From Lineus longissimus (taxonomy: Eukaryota; Nemertea; Pilidiophora; Heteronemertea; Lineidae), in contig NC_088320.1 of NCBI RefSeq assembly GCF_910592395.1, positions 6,634,001-6,698,000 on the forward strand: a stretch of 64,000 bases of DNA, written 5' to 3'. The notes below the pieces were generated by a model. The model saw only the letters and a program-made list of their open reading frames with translations, had not been told where the DNA came from and did not search any database. Numbering within the stretch: position 1 is the stretch's first letter; each line of letters opens with the position of its first letter. Positions 23,641-36,025 of this stretch are shown piece by piece. The position numbers and the translations under genes were made by a program.

Positions 23641-23713
23641 GTAACATGACCAAATGCCAAAGAAGTTGTCCCAGTTAAAGCGCGGACATGTAGTTAGCAG
23701 TCTCCTTATTAAC

Positions 23714-25392
23714 CAGGGACCTGTTTCATAAAGCCTAATAAAGTACCTTTAGCCCTAATGCTAGGATAAAGTCACTCCTTAAAGGAAGAACGCGTTTCAT
23801 AAACGTGCCTTTAAAATATCTAGGTTAATGTTACCATTAAGAGTGTTTCAGGTAGTGGTTTTATCCTGTCTTTATTTTATTTGGTTCCTTTAAATCTGAA
23901 GGTAGTCTAGAGCTCCTTTAGTCGCGAGGACTTCGTCCAGGGTAGACGCAGAATCACGTTGCGCTTGATTCAGGAACGGAATAGGCGAAATCTTCGACGA
24001 GAACGGGTATTCAGGGATCGATTCAATCCGCTGGATTCCATGAGAGATGATTTATTCATCAAGAGATTATCGTTTCCCGAAGAACATATGTTTCGGTTTT
24101 GTCGTCAGCTGTCGGAGGAGTTGGAGCATCCTACTCAGAGAAATGACGCCCTCCCAGTATCATTGCAAGTGTGTATAGCATTACGATATTTCGCAACCGG
24201 GCATGAACAATCTAGTATCGGTGATATTCACCATGTGAGCACTGCGACAATATCGAGGTGTACTGGCGCTGTGTCATCCGCGTTTGCAGCACGCATTGAC
24301 CAACACGTTCACTTCGAGAGGGACCTCCAGAAGGTCAAAACCAATTTTTTTTATAACACGGGTTTTCCAAGAGTAATTGGATCGATCGATGGCACCCATT
24401 GTCGTATACGCAAGCCTCACATCAACGAAAACATGTATATCAATCGGAAAGGATACCACAGCATTAATGTCATGCTAGTTTGTGATTAGGATATGATCAT
24501 AAATAACTGTGTGGCACGTTTTCCAGGAGGGTCTCATGACGCCTTCGTTCTGCACAGTTCAGCCTTTGGCCAGGCATTTGAAAACCATCCACCGAATGGT
24601 TGGATGTTGGGAGACTCGGGGTATCCTTGCAAGAGGTGGCTTCCGACACCTCTTGCCAATGCCCAAATCAGACAGGAAAGGGCATTCCAGCGGATGCAAA
24701 TAAGAGCCAGATGCATCATAGAACGATCTCCTAAAGCAACGGTTCAGATGCCTCCGCAAGGAGATTCAATACACACCACAAAAGGCAAGCATTATCATTC
24801 AGTCCTGCTGCCTGCTCCACAACATTGCTGTCCGGGATAGATTGCCCTTAGTGGAGGATTCAGATGACGATGACGATGATGACGAGGACTCTGATAATGA
24901 CGCAGGGGATGATGACTTTCCTCCTCGAGACATGGATGTGAACGGCAATCAAATTCGCCAGCTTGTAATTGAGTTGAGTAGAACTCCATTAAAACATAAA
25001 ATTCAGTATCAGTCCAATTGCGAGATCGCTGTCTCTTGGCCATGTTCCCGGCACAGAGTTAATGCATGGAAAGAAAGTTTCGTATGTCGAAAGGGCATTC
25101 ATATAGTGTATAGGAACCAAAGACACTGAAATTGACACATTTTGCCACGGCTCGATCATGTATTACGAATCTCAACACAATAAATCACTCTGCGTTCGAG
25201 TTATTTTTTTTTTCACCAATGAGGTACACCATACAATCATTTACTAATGGCAGGCCTGTTAAATTTAATGTAATGGCAGGGTAAAAACGAGTTATGAAAC
25301 GCTTTTAATACGCATCTTTAAATAGAAGTTATATCCTTCGTTTATGGTACCTTGAAGGAAGTCTGTTAAAAAGTTTTATGAAACAGGTCCCT
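23714..25392 (+). mobile_element. Harbinger (PIF) DNA transposon in gene C's 3' flank
   Basis: 19 bp perfect terminal inverted repeats CAGGGACCTGTTTCATAAA. The flanks rejoin into the uninterrupted sequence seen after gene D (around 40,437-40,450). The empty site has a single CTG where this copy has CAG at the left end and CTG at the right, compatible with a 3 bp CWG duplication. The insertion is specific to unit C. Confidence 0.85.
23959..25129 (+). pseudogene. HARBI1-like transposase, disrupted
   Basis: The first part (to 24,486) carries the N-terminal helical region (LSFPEEHMFRF, ALRYFATGHEQSSIGDIHHVS) and the first catalytic motif, IGSIDGTHCRI. A TAG at 24,487-24,489 interrupts it. The frame then resumes with NNCVARFPGGSHDAF and the second catalytic motif, LGDSGYP. 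Near 24,730 a further frameshift is needed to read the RARCIIERS helix on into RCLRKEIQYTPQKA and CCLLHNIAVRD. An acidic VEDSDDDDDDD stretch follows. Such transposases need a Myb-like partner, which is not found in the window. The element is therefore inactive by itself. Confidence 0.85.
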
Positions 25393-25745
25393 GGTGTGTG
25401 AACTCGGTTCGGACCGACATGAATTAGATGCATCTCATGCATACTGCCATTGGCATTGAATGGCGTGTTATTCCTTTTGGGGACACCAGTCCTTTGAAAG
25501 AACGGTAAGAAGGACACGATCGATATCCTTTCAACGCACTTCATTTCTATAAAAATCGCTCGGCTCATTTGCAGGGCGCATCAGGGACGCTCCTTTTGGC
25601 CCTGCATTGTGCCAAAACAATTTGAGCTCGAAGTCAGGACGCTTGACTATTAATCGAAGTAAAGTAGACACGTCTGGACTGGTTTTGTCTGCCCTCTCTG
25701 TACCAACAATGATCAAGCAAAACGAAGACATTTACAGACAACTAG

Positions 25746-25751
25746 TTTATT
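25746..25751 (-). terminator. Polyadenylation signal of gene C
   Basis: AATAAA on minus, 46 bp beyond the stop codon, in the position conserved in B, D and E. Confidence 0.6.
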
Positions 25752-25796
25752 TCCGAAGGAAACTACAGTTAGTCGAAATAGTTATCGGGTTCAAGT

Positions 25797-27709
25797 CTAC
25801 TTTCCGGCGAGGATCGCTGTCGTAGCAAGTCCGATGATGACATGGACGGCTTTATCGGAAACCTTCATCAGACCTAGAAGACAAAGAACCAGCATTACTG
25901 ACACTGTTTTCATAAACCTCGTACATGTAGGTCACAGTATAGTGAAGGTTTGTTGCCCAGTCTTAAATACGCTATCAAACATATCTTGAAGCGTGTCAAG
26001 TAATTTTCACTCTGTTTTCTACCTCAGAAGCGAGATTTTGTCGTACATTTATTTAACCTCTTTAGACGGTCACACAAAGCACTATAAATAGGGGTAAGTT
26101 AGGAATTATAGGGACGATTACAGTGACAACAAGTTGAATTACCAACAGTGAAATTACCAAGCTGTCAGCTACCCAGTTACTTTTCACGCTACAGTTAGAA
26201 ATTCTCCTTACCAAAACGGAAACATTCAAAATCTGACGCGATAATGACGCTTCTCCGATTCAATGATCCCAAGTGAGCCTCCATGCAGCGATCGTTGCTT
26301 TGATGTTAGGTACGACGACTAGGGAATGCATTGCGTGGAGCTTGAAGTTTGTCACCTGAACACAATCGTGACATTAAGACGAGAATTGAAAGTTCATTCA
26401 TCAATGTTGAGTATACATGTATGTCCTGAAACAAAATATCTCACCTTTGCCGACTTTCTCCACTGCTTGTGCGAGGTAAGGGTTGCAGATCTTGCTCTTT
26501 GATAGTTCACCGTCCTTACCACACTTCCTGTAATGAAATCGCAATGTTGAACAGCAAAATAGCTACACATCTACATGACATTGTATATGTTATTGAATGA
26601 GAACAATGAATCTTTCTCGCCGCTAGTACTGGTGAATCACGTGTTAAGGTGGATTCCTCAGTCTGAAGTATCACCACGTTGACCACCCTGATCATGAACT
26701 CACTCTCCCTTCTGGACGAGCCAGTCAGTCTGCTATTACATCGCAATACTGCTTCCTTCCGAGAAGAGGTCTCTCTGGTGTTCTTCTAGTATGTTTTAGG
26801 ATATCGGAGTTAAAGTGGAAAGTGGAATGATAATCTATGCCATCTTTGATGTCAGAACCATAAAGCCTAAACGTTAAGTTTATTAAACTAAAAATGTGGG
26901 TGGCAATTTTTTACCCCGTCCGAGCCAAGCTGCTAACTTAAAACACCGTGCCGATACTGACATTATTAAGTTGAGACCTCATTCAACTTCGTGTTCATGT
27001 GTGTACAATCTACACGAGACTCCTGTAGGCTGTAATTGACGAAATTCAGGATTTTTGATGTACTTCGAAAAACTAAACTAAAAAAGATCTGAACAACTAA
27101 TCTTATAATTAAGAAAATGGTATTTTCGACAAGCATGCGCATTCCTACATACTGCCAGAACCTCTTCCTTCCCAGGCAGAAAGCCTTGCATGTGCCGAGG
27201 CGGGTGACAATGTTATTGCTTTTACAATTCAAATCTGCTTGGCAAGTACTAGATCTAATGCCTTCTGGTCCTGGGAACGTCGGCCACTTGGCGGCGGCGA
27301 CTGAAATGGGTAGAAATAATGGAAAGTTTGCATAATCTTCTAGTAGAATTTATCATGGGTTTACAAGTGTTGTTTGTCGGTTCCGAGTTGTAAATAGAAC
27401 CTCAAATAGCATTTTCTGTGAAACAGCTCGAAATACATTTTTTTTAGAACTGGCAAAAATGCAATGAAACCAGACAAATCTACCTTTTTTTATTTTCATC
27501 AATTCGATAATGAATATATTGGCTGAGTAACCTTTTGCCGACGAGAAAACAGTATAATTGAAATTAATTATTTTTACACTTTGCTTAGATTTATTGAAAT
27601 CTGAACAAAGCAATTAAAAGGTGAAATTAGATGATTTTCATGTTGTCCTACCTGAGTGGATGGTCAGAACCACGAGAAGGAAAACGGATATCATCTGTTT
27701 GCGGTCCAT
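25797..27709 (-). CDS. Cytolysin-family secreted peptide gene C (complete, 4 exons)
   Basis: Exons on minus: 27709-27652, 27300-27153, 26527-26445 and 25873-25797, giving 121 residues. Splice sites and phases are identical to B. All six family cysteines are present, spaced C-x5-C-x11-C-x3-C-x9-C-x11-C, with three disulfides expected. Residues before the second cysteine differ from the other copies (PGPEGIRSST, QADLNCKSNN). The tail reads VHVII where others have VSAII. Being full-length with complete cysteines and a TATA candidate, it is the best-preserved of the A-C group. Secreted membrane-active cytolysin is the family role; activity here is inferred. Confidence 0.85.
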
Positions 27710-27747
27710 GACTATATCTCTTGGTTCTAGGTCAGTGCTATAACAGG

Positions 27748-27753
27748 TATATA
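27748..27753 (-). promoter_or_regulatory. TATA-box candidate of gene C
   Basis: TATATA on minus, about 39 bp upstream of the ATG, matching gene B's motif exactly. Confidence 0.5.
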
Positions 27754-28095
27754 GGGAGAACGGAGTATGTTATGGGTTATTCAAAAATAACTGATTTAGT
27801 ACGAACTGCACTTTACAGTGTAAATGCACTATGCGCAAACGAAGCCTCGTTTTGAATTCAGCGGTTATGGTTACCGCAAGGGTTGACGCAAAATGTAGAA
27901 GCGTGGTTGAATTGGTGATATTTTAGAATAGAAATTGATACCTCACTGTCGGTATTGATTACCTCATCAAAACCGCTCTGCCTCAGTTTTGTTCACCATA
28001 TACATTTAAGCTCAATAAGGCGATGCAAAAATTGATAGGTCGCTCTTTGAAAACGTCGTGTTTCTTTTTTCATGTCACCAAAAACACTCATTTTT

Positions 28096-28131
28096 TCAAA
28101 AACACATTACTTTGAAGTGACGTGTTTTTGA
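28096..28131 (-). promoter_or_regulatory. Conserved upstream hairpin (gene C)
   Basis: TCAAAAACAC / GTGTTTTTGA pair, 387 bp upstream of the ATG. The spacing is shorter than in A and B because part of the MITE-bearing block is missing. Confidence 0.4.
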
Positions 28132-28895
28132 TGTCACTCTATTCATAAGTGAAACGTGACACGCTGCAGTGGGGAAACGTTAACTCTATATATTAGCCCG
28201 GTAATCGTGAAAGCGGCCTAATTTGCTGTTGAACGCTGAAGAGTACTTAGAAAGTATCAAATTAACATGTGTTTCCCATGACTGGTGTATCATCAAGTTA
28301 GAACGGACCCTGGAACCTTCAAATCGACAAATATATTTTCTTACCGTGGGAGAATGTGATGTGGCTCGTCTCAGAAGCTGACTACGAGTGGCAGGTATCA
28401 GTTTGTCTCGCCTAGATAAGCATGATTATACCATTTTAATCAAAATGTATTTTCAATTAATTTGCGGTAATTGACTTGAATAATTTGTCGATTTAAAATC
28501 AGACTGATGATCCAGATGGCTTAGGTTTTGAAAAAAAATCACTGCGCAGTCTGTCGTCTGTTGATGTGTTAACACACTCCGCCCGAAATGATATCCAGTA
28601 TATGCCAGTTACCCCATTTCCAACTAAGAAGACCTATCGTCACGTCTCCTTAACCACTCCTAGATTAAATAAATTACATGACGTCATCAGTTTGCGTGGT
28701 CACGTGTGTTACGCTCCAACTCTATAATAGTGCCAACTCTGATGGACATGATTCCAACTTTTGCCAACTCTGATGGAGATAGGTAAGTATTCAGCCGCAA
28801 GATGTCTCTACCGGGTGAACGGTTTGTTCCAACTCGAAGATGCCAACTTTGAAAGCGGAACTTTGTATACAGTTTCGATACACGTGCGAGTCAAG

Positions 28896-28970
28896 ATGTT
28901 GCGATCATTCCTTATACTTTCTTCGGTTATCTTTTGTCATTGTGAACTGGGGTTGGCCGGTTCCGATACG
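28896..28970 (+). CDS. Possible signal-peptide exon of an unknown gene
   Basis: 25 codons start MLRSFLILSSVIFCHC, a hydrophobic secretion-signal-like stretch ending ELGLAGSDT, followed at once by a good donor (ACG|GTACGT). The preceding block (28,735-28,850) also occurs in the far 3' flanks of genes D and E. I find no second exon, and the following DNA is repeat-rich, so this may be an orphan exon or chance. Confidence 0.25.
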
Positions 28971-29018
28971 GTACGTACATGCATTGGTTCACTGATTAAT
29001 CTAATGCGTCTGTTCTAA

Positions 29019-29545
29019 GAAGTTCGTTGACTTAGCTATACAAAATGAGTTGCTCGGATAATACCCTCAATGGCCACATTTATATGCTTGGGTCAGTGAC
29101 ATACATTGATCTGTACCTGTAACCGGAAAGGCTGTACTCTGCACAGTCTCTGTGCTCGTGCAAGGTGGCACAACTCTTTTTGATAGCAGATAGGGCCGAA
29201 GGTAAATGCGTTATCCCATGCTAGGCTGGATAGGCAGTGTTGGAGCAGTCCAAGCCCCGGCCTACGCCTACTGCTAGAGGTTGATGTTAATAAATGGACG
29301 GCGGCCTCCTGGAAAAAAAGGTAGTCATCTTCAGACACTTGTCACGGGAAAGGGTTCATAGGCCTACATGTATTTTCAAAAATTCTATGAAAAAAGTCGG
29401 CCTGGAAGGGGAGGGCTGAAATTCACCTGAAAAAAGCCACCCGCAAAGGTTCTCCGGGGGTAGGGGTCTTTCTAATTTCTCTAAACATTTAGGCTCTATA
29501 GGCCTAAGGTTGACCCTGAGGCCTACACAATCGAGATGCATTTTT
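29019..29545. other. Spacer without a recognised gene
   Basis: Only short frames without motifs. A degraded repeat is possible. Confidence 0.4.
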
Positions 29546-30007
29546 AGCTTACCTCTCAGAGAGGTAAGCTTTTGCATTGGCGAAGCGTCCGTCGTCCGTC
29601 GTCGTCGTCGTCCGTCGTCTCTTAGCAGGGCACGTTTCGTAACTACTGGAGCCATTGACTTGGTACATCCGTACCCCTATGTAATGGGACCTTAAAGACA
29701 AAATTTTGGTCCGGTCTGATTCTTCGTTTGGCCACAAGGTGGCTTAAACCGAAAACACAAAAAGTGCTATATCTCCTAAACTAAGGGCCTGATCATCGCC
29801 AAATTTTTATCATAGGTACATCTAATGACGATACATAACATACCACAGGGGTTTCCAATTTGACCTACTTTTCAAGGTCACAGAGGTCAAATAGCGTAAA
29901 TTGGCAGACATTGGCACATTTCGCAACTAATGATGCTATTGACTTGAAACTTGATACAATTGTACCTCCTAGTGAAATGACCTTGGACACCAAATTTCGG
30001 TGTGGTC
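29546..30007. mobile_element. Hairpin-led short element (MITE or SINE-like)
   Basis: Starts with a perfect hairpin at 29546-29570 (AGCTTACCTCT / AGAGGTAAGCT), then GCATTGGCGAAGCG and a CGTCGTC-rich run, then TTTGGCCACAAGGTGGCTTA. The latter part is repeated at about 32,362-32,530 and 45,114-45,280 (TTTGGCCACCAGGTGGCTAA to TTTGACCTACTTTCCAAGG). No coding capacity. Confidence 0.5.
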
Positions 30008-32357
30008 TGATAGAGGCGAGCAAAGCATACACCAAGGCCAAGAAGGAGGGTGCCGGTCAAGTAGAAGTAGCACAGAAAAGGGACACGTTTATCTCAGCAT
30101 CCGAGGACTACCACCAACGGGCTAGCCAAGCGAAACAAAAGACATGGGATAACTTTTGCCAGGATTGTGACCCCAATGATCTCACGGTCACGAACAAGTT
30201 CTGGGAACAAGCCAAAGCAATGAGTAGCTCGGTCAACGGGGGTGCACCCAGCCCACAGCAGGTCAAAGACGAACGCGGCCAGCTGTTGTCCACTGACGGG
30301 GAAAAAGGGGAAGCCTTTTTGCGCAGATACATGGGCCAGTTACAGGCAGGCAGTGCAGACTCAACCAAACACACCTGGGAAACTCTGAATAACAACATCA
30401 AGGAGTCCAACATCCAATGCCCTGAGCCTGAGGTGACAGCAGTGGAACTGGAGAACACCCTAAGACAAGTCTCAAAAGACACTGCCCCCGGGTCAGATGG
30501 GGTGAAGTACTCTGACCTTAAAAAACTCAGCTCTGATGAAAAACAAGCCCTAGTCGAGGAAGTCAACAACTCACTAAGATCAGGAACTATACCCTCCACG
30601 TGGAAGGACTGCAAACTGACGGTACTCCCAAAACCTGGGAAAGACCACACAATTCTGAAAGGCTACCGGATCATCACCATGTCCAACGTATGGGTCAAAG
30701 TGTGTGAGAAGATAGCAGCAGCTAGGCTCTCCAGCCAACTTGAGAATGAAGGACTCCTATCCGGTGCGGTTGGGGGCGCCCGCCCACAAAGATCAACCAC
30801 GGCCAACATCGAAGCAGTCACCCACATTCTAGCGCAAGGCCTGCAGAGGGGACAGGTCGGAGCCATCGCTACCTCGGCATCGGAGAACACATGATACGCT
30901 GGATCATTGCGCTACTCGGAGCCAGAAGAAGTCAGATGCGATACGGCAGCTGGGCATCATCCCTGTTCTGGACTACCTCAGGGCGTCAACCGAAGCACCT
31001 ACACCCTCTCTTTCAATGGGGGTGCTGTCCCCCTAGTGGAGGTTATGGTGGCCCTGGGCATAGCAATTGACCAAAAGCTGACCATGGTCAAACACCTGAA
31101 CCGATTACGTGAGAAAGCAGCGAAGGCATTACCACTCCTGAAGTATGCAGCAAGGCAAAATGTCACGCAGAACGGCCTTGCAAACCTCATGCGGGCAACT
31201 GTTGAGATTCGAATGCTGTATGGCTTACACATAGCCAGACCAACAGCCAAATCAGCACTCCAGAGACTGCAACAAGTACAAAATGAAGCTTTGAAAACCG
31301 TGGGCAGTCAAGCCAACTGCCTGTGCGAGCCTCCGGTTCTGGGTGGGCCGACCCAACATCACGACGCAGCAAAAAACTCGAACAGCAAGGGAGTTCCTGC
31401 GAGCAATAGCCCCGGGAACCCACCCGCTACGGAGACAGCTTGAAGACGGAGAAGACATCCGCGTCCCGCAGAGGCTAAAAACTGTAAAATCCTGGGTCAT
31501 CACGGGCAGGGAAATCACAGAGGATGTACAGTATGCCCTATCGAGAACGTATATTTCATCAACTGGACAGGCTACAGAGGCAACAACCTCAGCTTGATGA
31601 AGATTGGTGACAGGAGCTGGCGCGACAGTACTGGCGACTGCAACCACAGTCTTGTCAGGGCATGGCTTGAGGAGATAGGCTTCACGATCATCATCGCCAC
31701 AGACGGCTCCGTGAGGGGCAACACCACTGCCTGGGCTGGATCTGTCTGGAGGGACAATAAGCTACACTTCGAGTGGTCCACTGCCAGGGAGGGACGTTCC
31801 AGCAGCTATCGATCGGAGTGTGAGGTATTCGGTGACGCTCTCTTATGGCTGAAGCGCAACTCTACTCCTGGTGAGAAGGTTGCCATCCTCACTGACTCCC
31901 TGAGCCTGGTCAGCCGCGTGGAAAAGGGCCAGGTACAAGTCGAATGGAAGGACTGCCTGGACACCATCTCTGCTGCGATTACGGTAACCTACATCCCAGG
32001 TCACGCTGGAATCAAGTATAACGAGAGGGCCGACAAGCTCGCAGGGATGGCAGAAACCTTCGGCGAACTAACGTGGACACCGGCGGACGTCATCGCCACC
32101 GTTGAATCGCTCCTCATTGAGGAAGAGATAGCTGAAGCCACCACCTACTGGTCGACAGAGCGACTCGTCGAGAGAGGATGGACGTATGGAGACGGACGGA
32201 GGAGACACGAAAGAGGACGGGACAAGTGGTTATTTAACCAACGTGAGCTAGGCGTCCTAACCGCAGGAACTTTGAGAGGCATCATAGAGGGAGGAGGGCC
32301 CGAGCAGCAGCCAGCGCCGTTACTCCTCTGTTAGCGGAAACAGAAACAGAAACAGAT
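30008..32357 (+). mobile_element. RNase H-bearing non-LTR retrotransposon, internally deleted
   Basis: The linker and N-terminal RT region read from 30,008 to 30,891 (KFWEQAKAM, DTAPGSDGVKYSDLKKL, WKDCKLTVLPKPGKD, GGARPQRSTTANIEAV). After a stop it resumes in another frame at 30,970 with thumb sequence (LGIAIDQKLTMVKHLNRL, ALQRLQQVQNEALKTVG). The RT catalytic box between them is deleted. An RNase H domain follows (31,660-32,100). The 3' end is a GGAAACAGAAACAGAAACAG simple tail. I/Ingi-type clades carry RNase H in this position. Inactive in cis. The downstream duplication starts inside it, at 31,289. Confidence 0.85.
31594..32334 (+). pseudogene. RNase H domain of the LINE
   Basis: The domain carries ATDGSVRG (first catalytic Asp), RSECEVFGDALLWL (Glu), ILTDSLSLVSR (Asp) and IPGHAGIKYNERADKLAG (His and final Asp), so all catalytic positions are intact. 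It would remove RNA from the cDNA hybrid during retrotransposition. It is part of a broken element and so counted as a pseudogene. The copy at 44,354 has an 8 bp deletion after the domain. Confidence 0.8.
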
Positions 32358-35059
32358 TATTAGTTTGGCCACCAGGTGGCTAAAACCGAAAACGGTAAAA
32401 AGAGCTATATCTGCTGAACTAATTAGATTGGCTAGATCTTTGCAAAACTTTCATCATCGGTATGTAATAAGGCTACACATCACCTTGGTCGAATTTTTTA
32501 TTTGACCTACTTTCCAAGGCCACAGTGGTCAAATACTTCGCTGATGTGTCTGTCTGACGAGAGGTATGCACAATGGCCCTGGCCATTTCATTCGAATACG
32601 GCACTTTACACTACCACAACAAATACATCTGACCCCTTAATTTTCAGGGCAGATACAGCTCAATGATGAGGTGGATGGGAAGTTTTCCTTTCACCGAGCA
32701 TTTTCAACTGCTATAGCTTTTTCATTGCTTTTTCAGGACAATGCAAAGCAGCCTCGGAGTTCGTCGGTTTACCCGATCGATGATGACGTTTACAAGGAGT
32801 TGTATCGTTTTCTGTCGGAAGACGTACGATGGCGGGAACTTTCAACGCCTGCGGAAATGAAAGCATACCAGAAGAAGATTTCTGGCAGGTACCGAATCAT
32901 GAGAAAAACCAATCCGCTAAATGGGAACGACGAGGAAAGAATTGTGGAAGTCGGTGGACATAGGATAGTTCCGAGGATATCAGAAATTGAGCCTATAGTC
33001 AGGTATTTCTTTGGCCAATATAAAGGACTCGCTGCCAAGAAACTATCCACCGTTATATCCAGGCAATACTGTGCGATGGGAGAAAAGTTTGTACGTCGAT
33101 ATCTTGTAAAAATGAAAGAGAGTCAGAGCCGAAAACCTCTCTTCTCCAACAAAGCTCCGCTTCGGCCTGTTCTGGCAAAATCAGTGATGGCCCGGATCCA
33201 AATGGACCTTGTGAACTTCTTAAACATGCCCGTTGAAATAGACGACATGAAGTACTGTAACGTTGTCTCAGTGCTCGACATCTTCTCAAGATATCTTTGG
33301 CTGAGGCCACTTTGCGACAAAGGGTCGTTTGGGGTGGCTGAAAAGCTGTGTGAAATATTTATGGAACAGGGCTGCTCCAAAATAATCCATTGCGATAACG
33401 GCGGAGAATTCAAGATGATGGTTAGCAGACTAGCAGGGAGGTTAAACGTAAAAATCATCAAGGGTCGGCCGTATCATCCCCAGACCCAAGGAAAGGTTAG
33501 TTTCAATGCGCTTAAATGTTTAAAAAATGCAAGTACAGTAGGACAGATTGGAATTTGTTTCAATGAATCTGAGCAAGGACCCCCTGGGAAAATGAATTTA
33601 ACTCAGGGTCTTGGAGACATATGTAGTTCCACTGGTAGGTCCGACTGTCAGTGAATAAATTTATACCCAAATCGTCATGATCACTTTACATTTGTCGCCT
33701 GTTGTTACTGCAACCCTTGAACTCCTCCATGAAATTATAGGTCCCGCAGATATGAAATTCGTGCTTGTGAATAAATCTTAACGGACAATAATAATCCTGT
33801 TCTTTGTTTTCAGGTTGAAAGGGTACAAAGAACGTAAAAAGAGAAACTCGCGTTTGACATTTCACAATTTGTGCAAACAGGCAAGGCTCATAATTGGGTT
33901 GAAGGATTGCCGTCCTACGCAAGACTGTACAACAACTCCCCGCACGAAGCTTTTAAGAGTAAGTACACATCTAAATGTTTTTATGATCCGAGGAGACTAC
34001 AGTACTTGGAGATCTCCAGGATCCGCCATCAAATTTTGCCCCCTCCTCATACCCCCCTCTGAATTAATACCCCTAGGAATTCCTAGTAGGACATGAAAGT
34101 TTTCGTCTGTGATCAGAGGGACAGAAAATATTTTGGGGAAGACAAAAGTCAGGTTCATGTACCACAAAGCAATGGAAAATTGCCCGGCAGCTTTTCATGT
34201 GTACCTTTTTCAGATAAATATTGTCCTTTTGAGTCGTACTTCGCCCGAGCGCCTTGGTTGCCTGGCAGTAAAGAAAAGAATAAGAAAGACGATGGAACAA
34301 CAACCGAGGACGAAGACGAACATAAGGAGGAGGACAAAGAAGAAATGGGGGTGATTATCCTTTATAGATGATTCCTAGATGCGTGATGCAGTCATCCTTC
34401 GTCCAGCGGGTTTATTTTTGCTTGCTCCTTTTTCATGTGACAAATCAGTAAAGAGGTGCTGGTGAAATTTCTGTGTTGAGCTTCCAAGATAGTTGAACAC
34501 CTGAGCTAGAAATCACGACTTAATGCCCCGAAAAAAAAGAAGGTGGTAGGTTCGAATATTCCTCGTCCTCATGTGATATTTTCTTCGATGGGCCCTATGT
34601 ATGCTGAAGATGAGCCAAATTGGAAGGGGGGGGGGGGTGTTGTTTTGGCATGGAATGACCCACATGGAAAGTAAAATCTCTCCCGTTGTTTGCCTCATAC
34701 TCTCAATGTTTCCCCGTCTTTTTCAGGTGGATACAAAAGAGAGTAGTGCAACCCTGGATGATCTTCAAGCTTTCAAAGCAGCTGCCGATGAAATTAGAGA
34801 AGAGGTCAGAAAGACTTCGAAGAAATACGCACAGAAGATGGTTAACAAAAAGCTTGGCAAATCACCTCCAAGTGTATACGCAATTGGGGATAAAGTGTTG
34901 GTGCGGATTCAAGGTAGAGAACAGCGGAAAAGTGGAAAGAAGGTGAAGGCACCGAAGGCAGTCGAGGGGGTCGTTACAAAGGCTCGGAAACAAAAGTACC
35001 GTTACAGGGTAAAATACATCCTAGATGATGCCGAAAATGAAGGATGGTTTTCGGTGAGC

Positions 35060-35337
35060 AAACCGGACACAACAGGCTAAAACACCACCTGTTCACTAAA
35101 TTCCGCATCGGCGAGAGCGACACCTGCATATGCAACCAAGAAGAGCCCATGACTGCTGAGCACATACTGGGAAGCTAGGTGCTCAAGTTTTGCAGACCTG
35201 AGGAAGGAGACCTGGCCAGAGGGAGCACGAATCCATCACCAGTAATATGGAGATCTCCAGCAGCTACGCAGGACCACCGACTTTATGATAAAATCCGGAC
35301 TGACTGTCTAAAGCGTGGTGAACGAAAGAAGAAAAAA
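35060..35337 (+). mobile_element. LINE 3' fragment inserted in the integrase-OTU gene
   Basis: 278 bp flanked by the 7 bp direct repeat GGTGAGC (35053-35059 and 35338-35344), ending GAAAGAAGAAAAAA. It encodes a LINE C-terminal zinc-knuckle-like segment (HHLFTKFRIGESDTCIC ... AEHIL) with a stop. Removing it rejoins WFSVS to DITSMTREEEAK, showing that the integrase and OTU parts were one frame. Confidence 0.75.
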
Positions 35338-35344
35338 GGTGAGC

Positions 35345-36025
35345 GATATCACGTCTATGACGCGTGAAGAAGAAGCGAAACGCCGACCGAGAACTGCAAA
35401 GACAACAGAGGAATATCTATTCGAGGAGTATTTAATGAATACAGCGTCTTCCTCATCTGTGGAGGCAATGTTGGAATTCATTGAACTCAACCAAGCAATT
35501 GAATGCTCAAGATTGGAACACCAGTCAAGAAATAGCGTGCAAGAGCGATTCTTCGCAACCATCACCAACCATGGTCTCCAGGTTAGACGAGAAATTGAAG
35601 GCGATGGGAACTGCATGTTCGCAGCTCTCGTCGACCAGTTGGAACGCGTCGGCATAAACGATTTTAACCCGAGAACGCTAAGACTAGACATCATCGAGTT
35701 TTTACGACACAACCCAAGGATGTCAGATGGCACCGAATTATTCTCGTTTGTGAGTGGTGACAACAGTTGGGAGGAGTACCTGAGTCGAATGAGCAGCCAA
35801 GGTACATGGGGAGACCACTTAGTTCTGCGCGCTGCTTCAGAGATGTTGAAAATGCAAATTGTGGTAATTTCGAGCGTATCTGATCGTCCTGTGACCATCC
35901 ACCCTTCTGCTGAAACCACTCAGTGCCCAAGACTCGTACTTGGACACCTCTTTGAACTACATTACACGAGCCTTGAAGAGCCCAGCATCAGGCAGAGAGT
36001 CCCAGTATCGGTGCTTCACACTTGA
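35345..36025 (+). pseudogene. OTU cysteine protease domain, unit 1
   Basis: EGDGNCMFAALVDQL holds the catalytic Asp and Cys (Cys codon about 35612). TWGDHLVLRAASEML and LGHLFELHYTSL (catalytic His) complete the OTU signature. OTU proteases cleave ubiquitin or similar linkages; in transposon proteins the role is unknown. This unit's domain is open throughout, unlike unit 2. Confidence 0.75.

Noticed and set aside
29860-30007. N-terminus of the RNase H LINE ORF starting at the first ATG-like codon
   Set aside because: This stretch matches the short repeat seen at 32,362-32,530, so the open frame is a chance fusion of a repeat to the LINE.
34093-34371. Extra exon of the integrase-OTU gene
   Set aside because: Acidic Lys/Glu-rich frame without family motifs; splice junctions that would join it in phase are not convincing.
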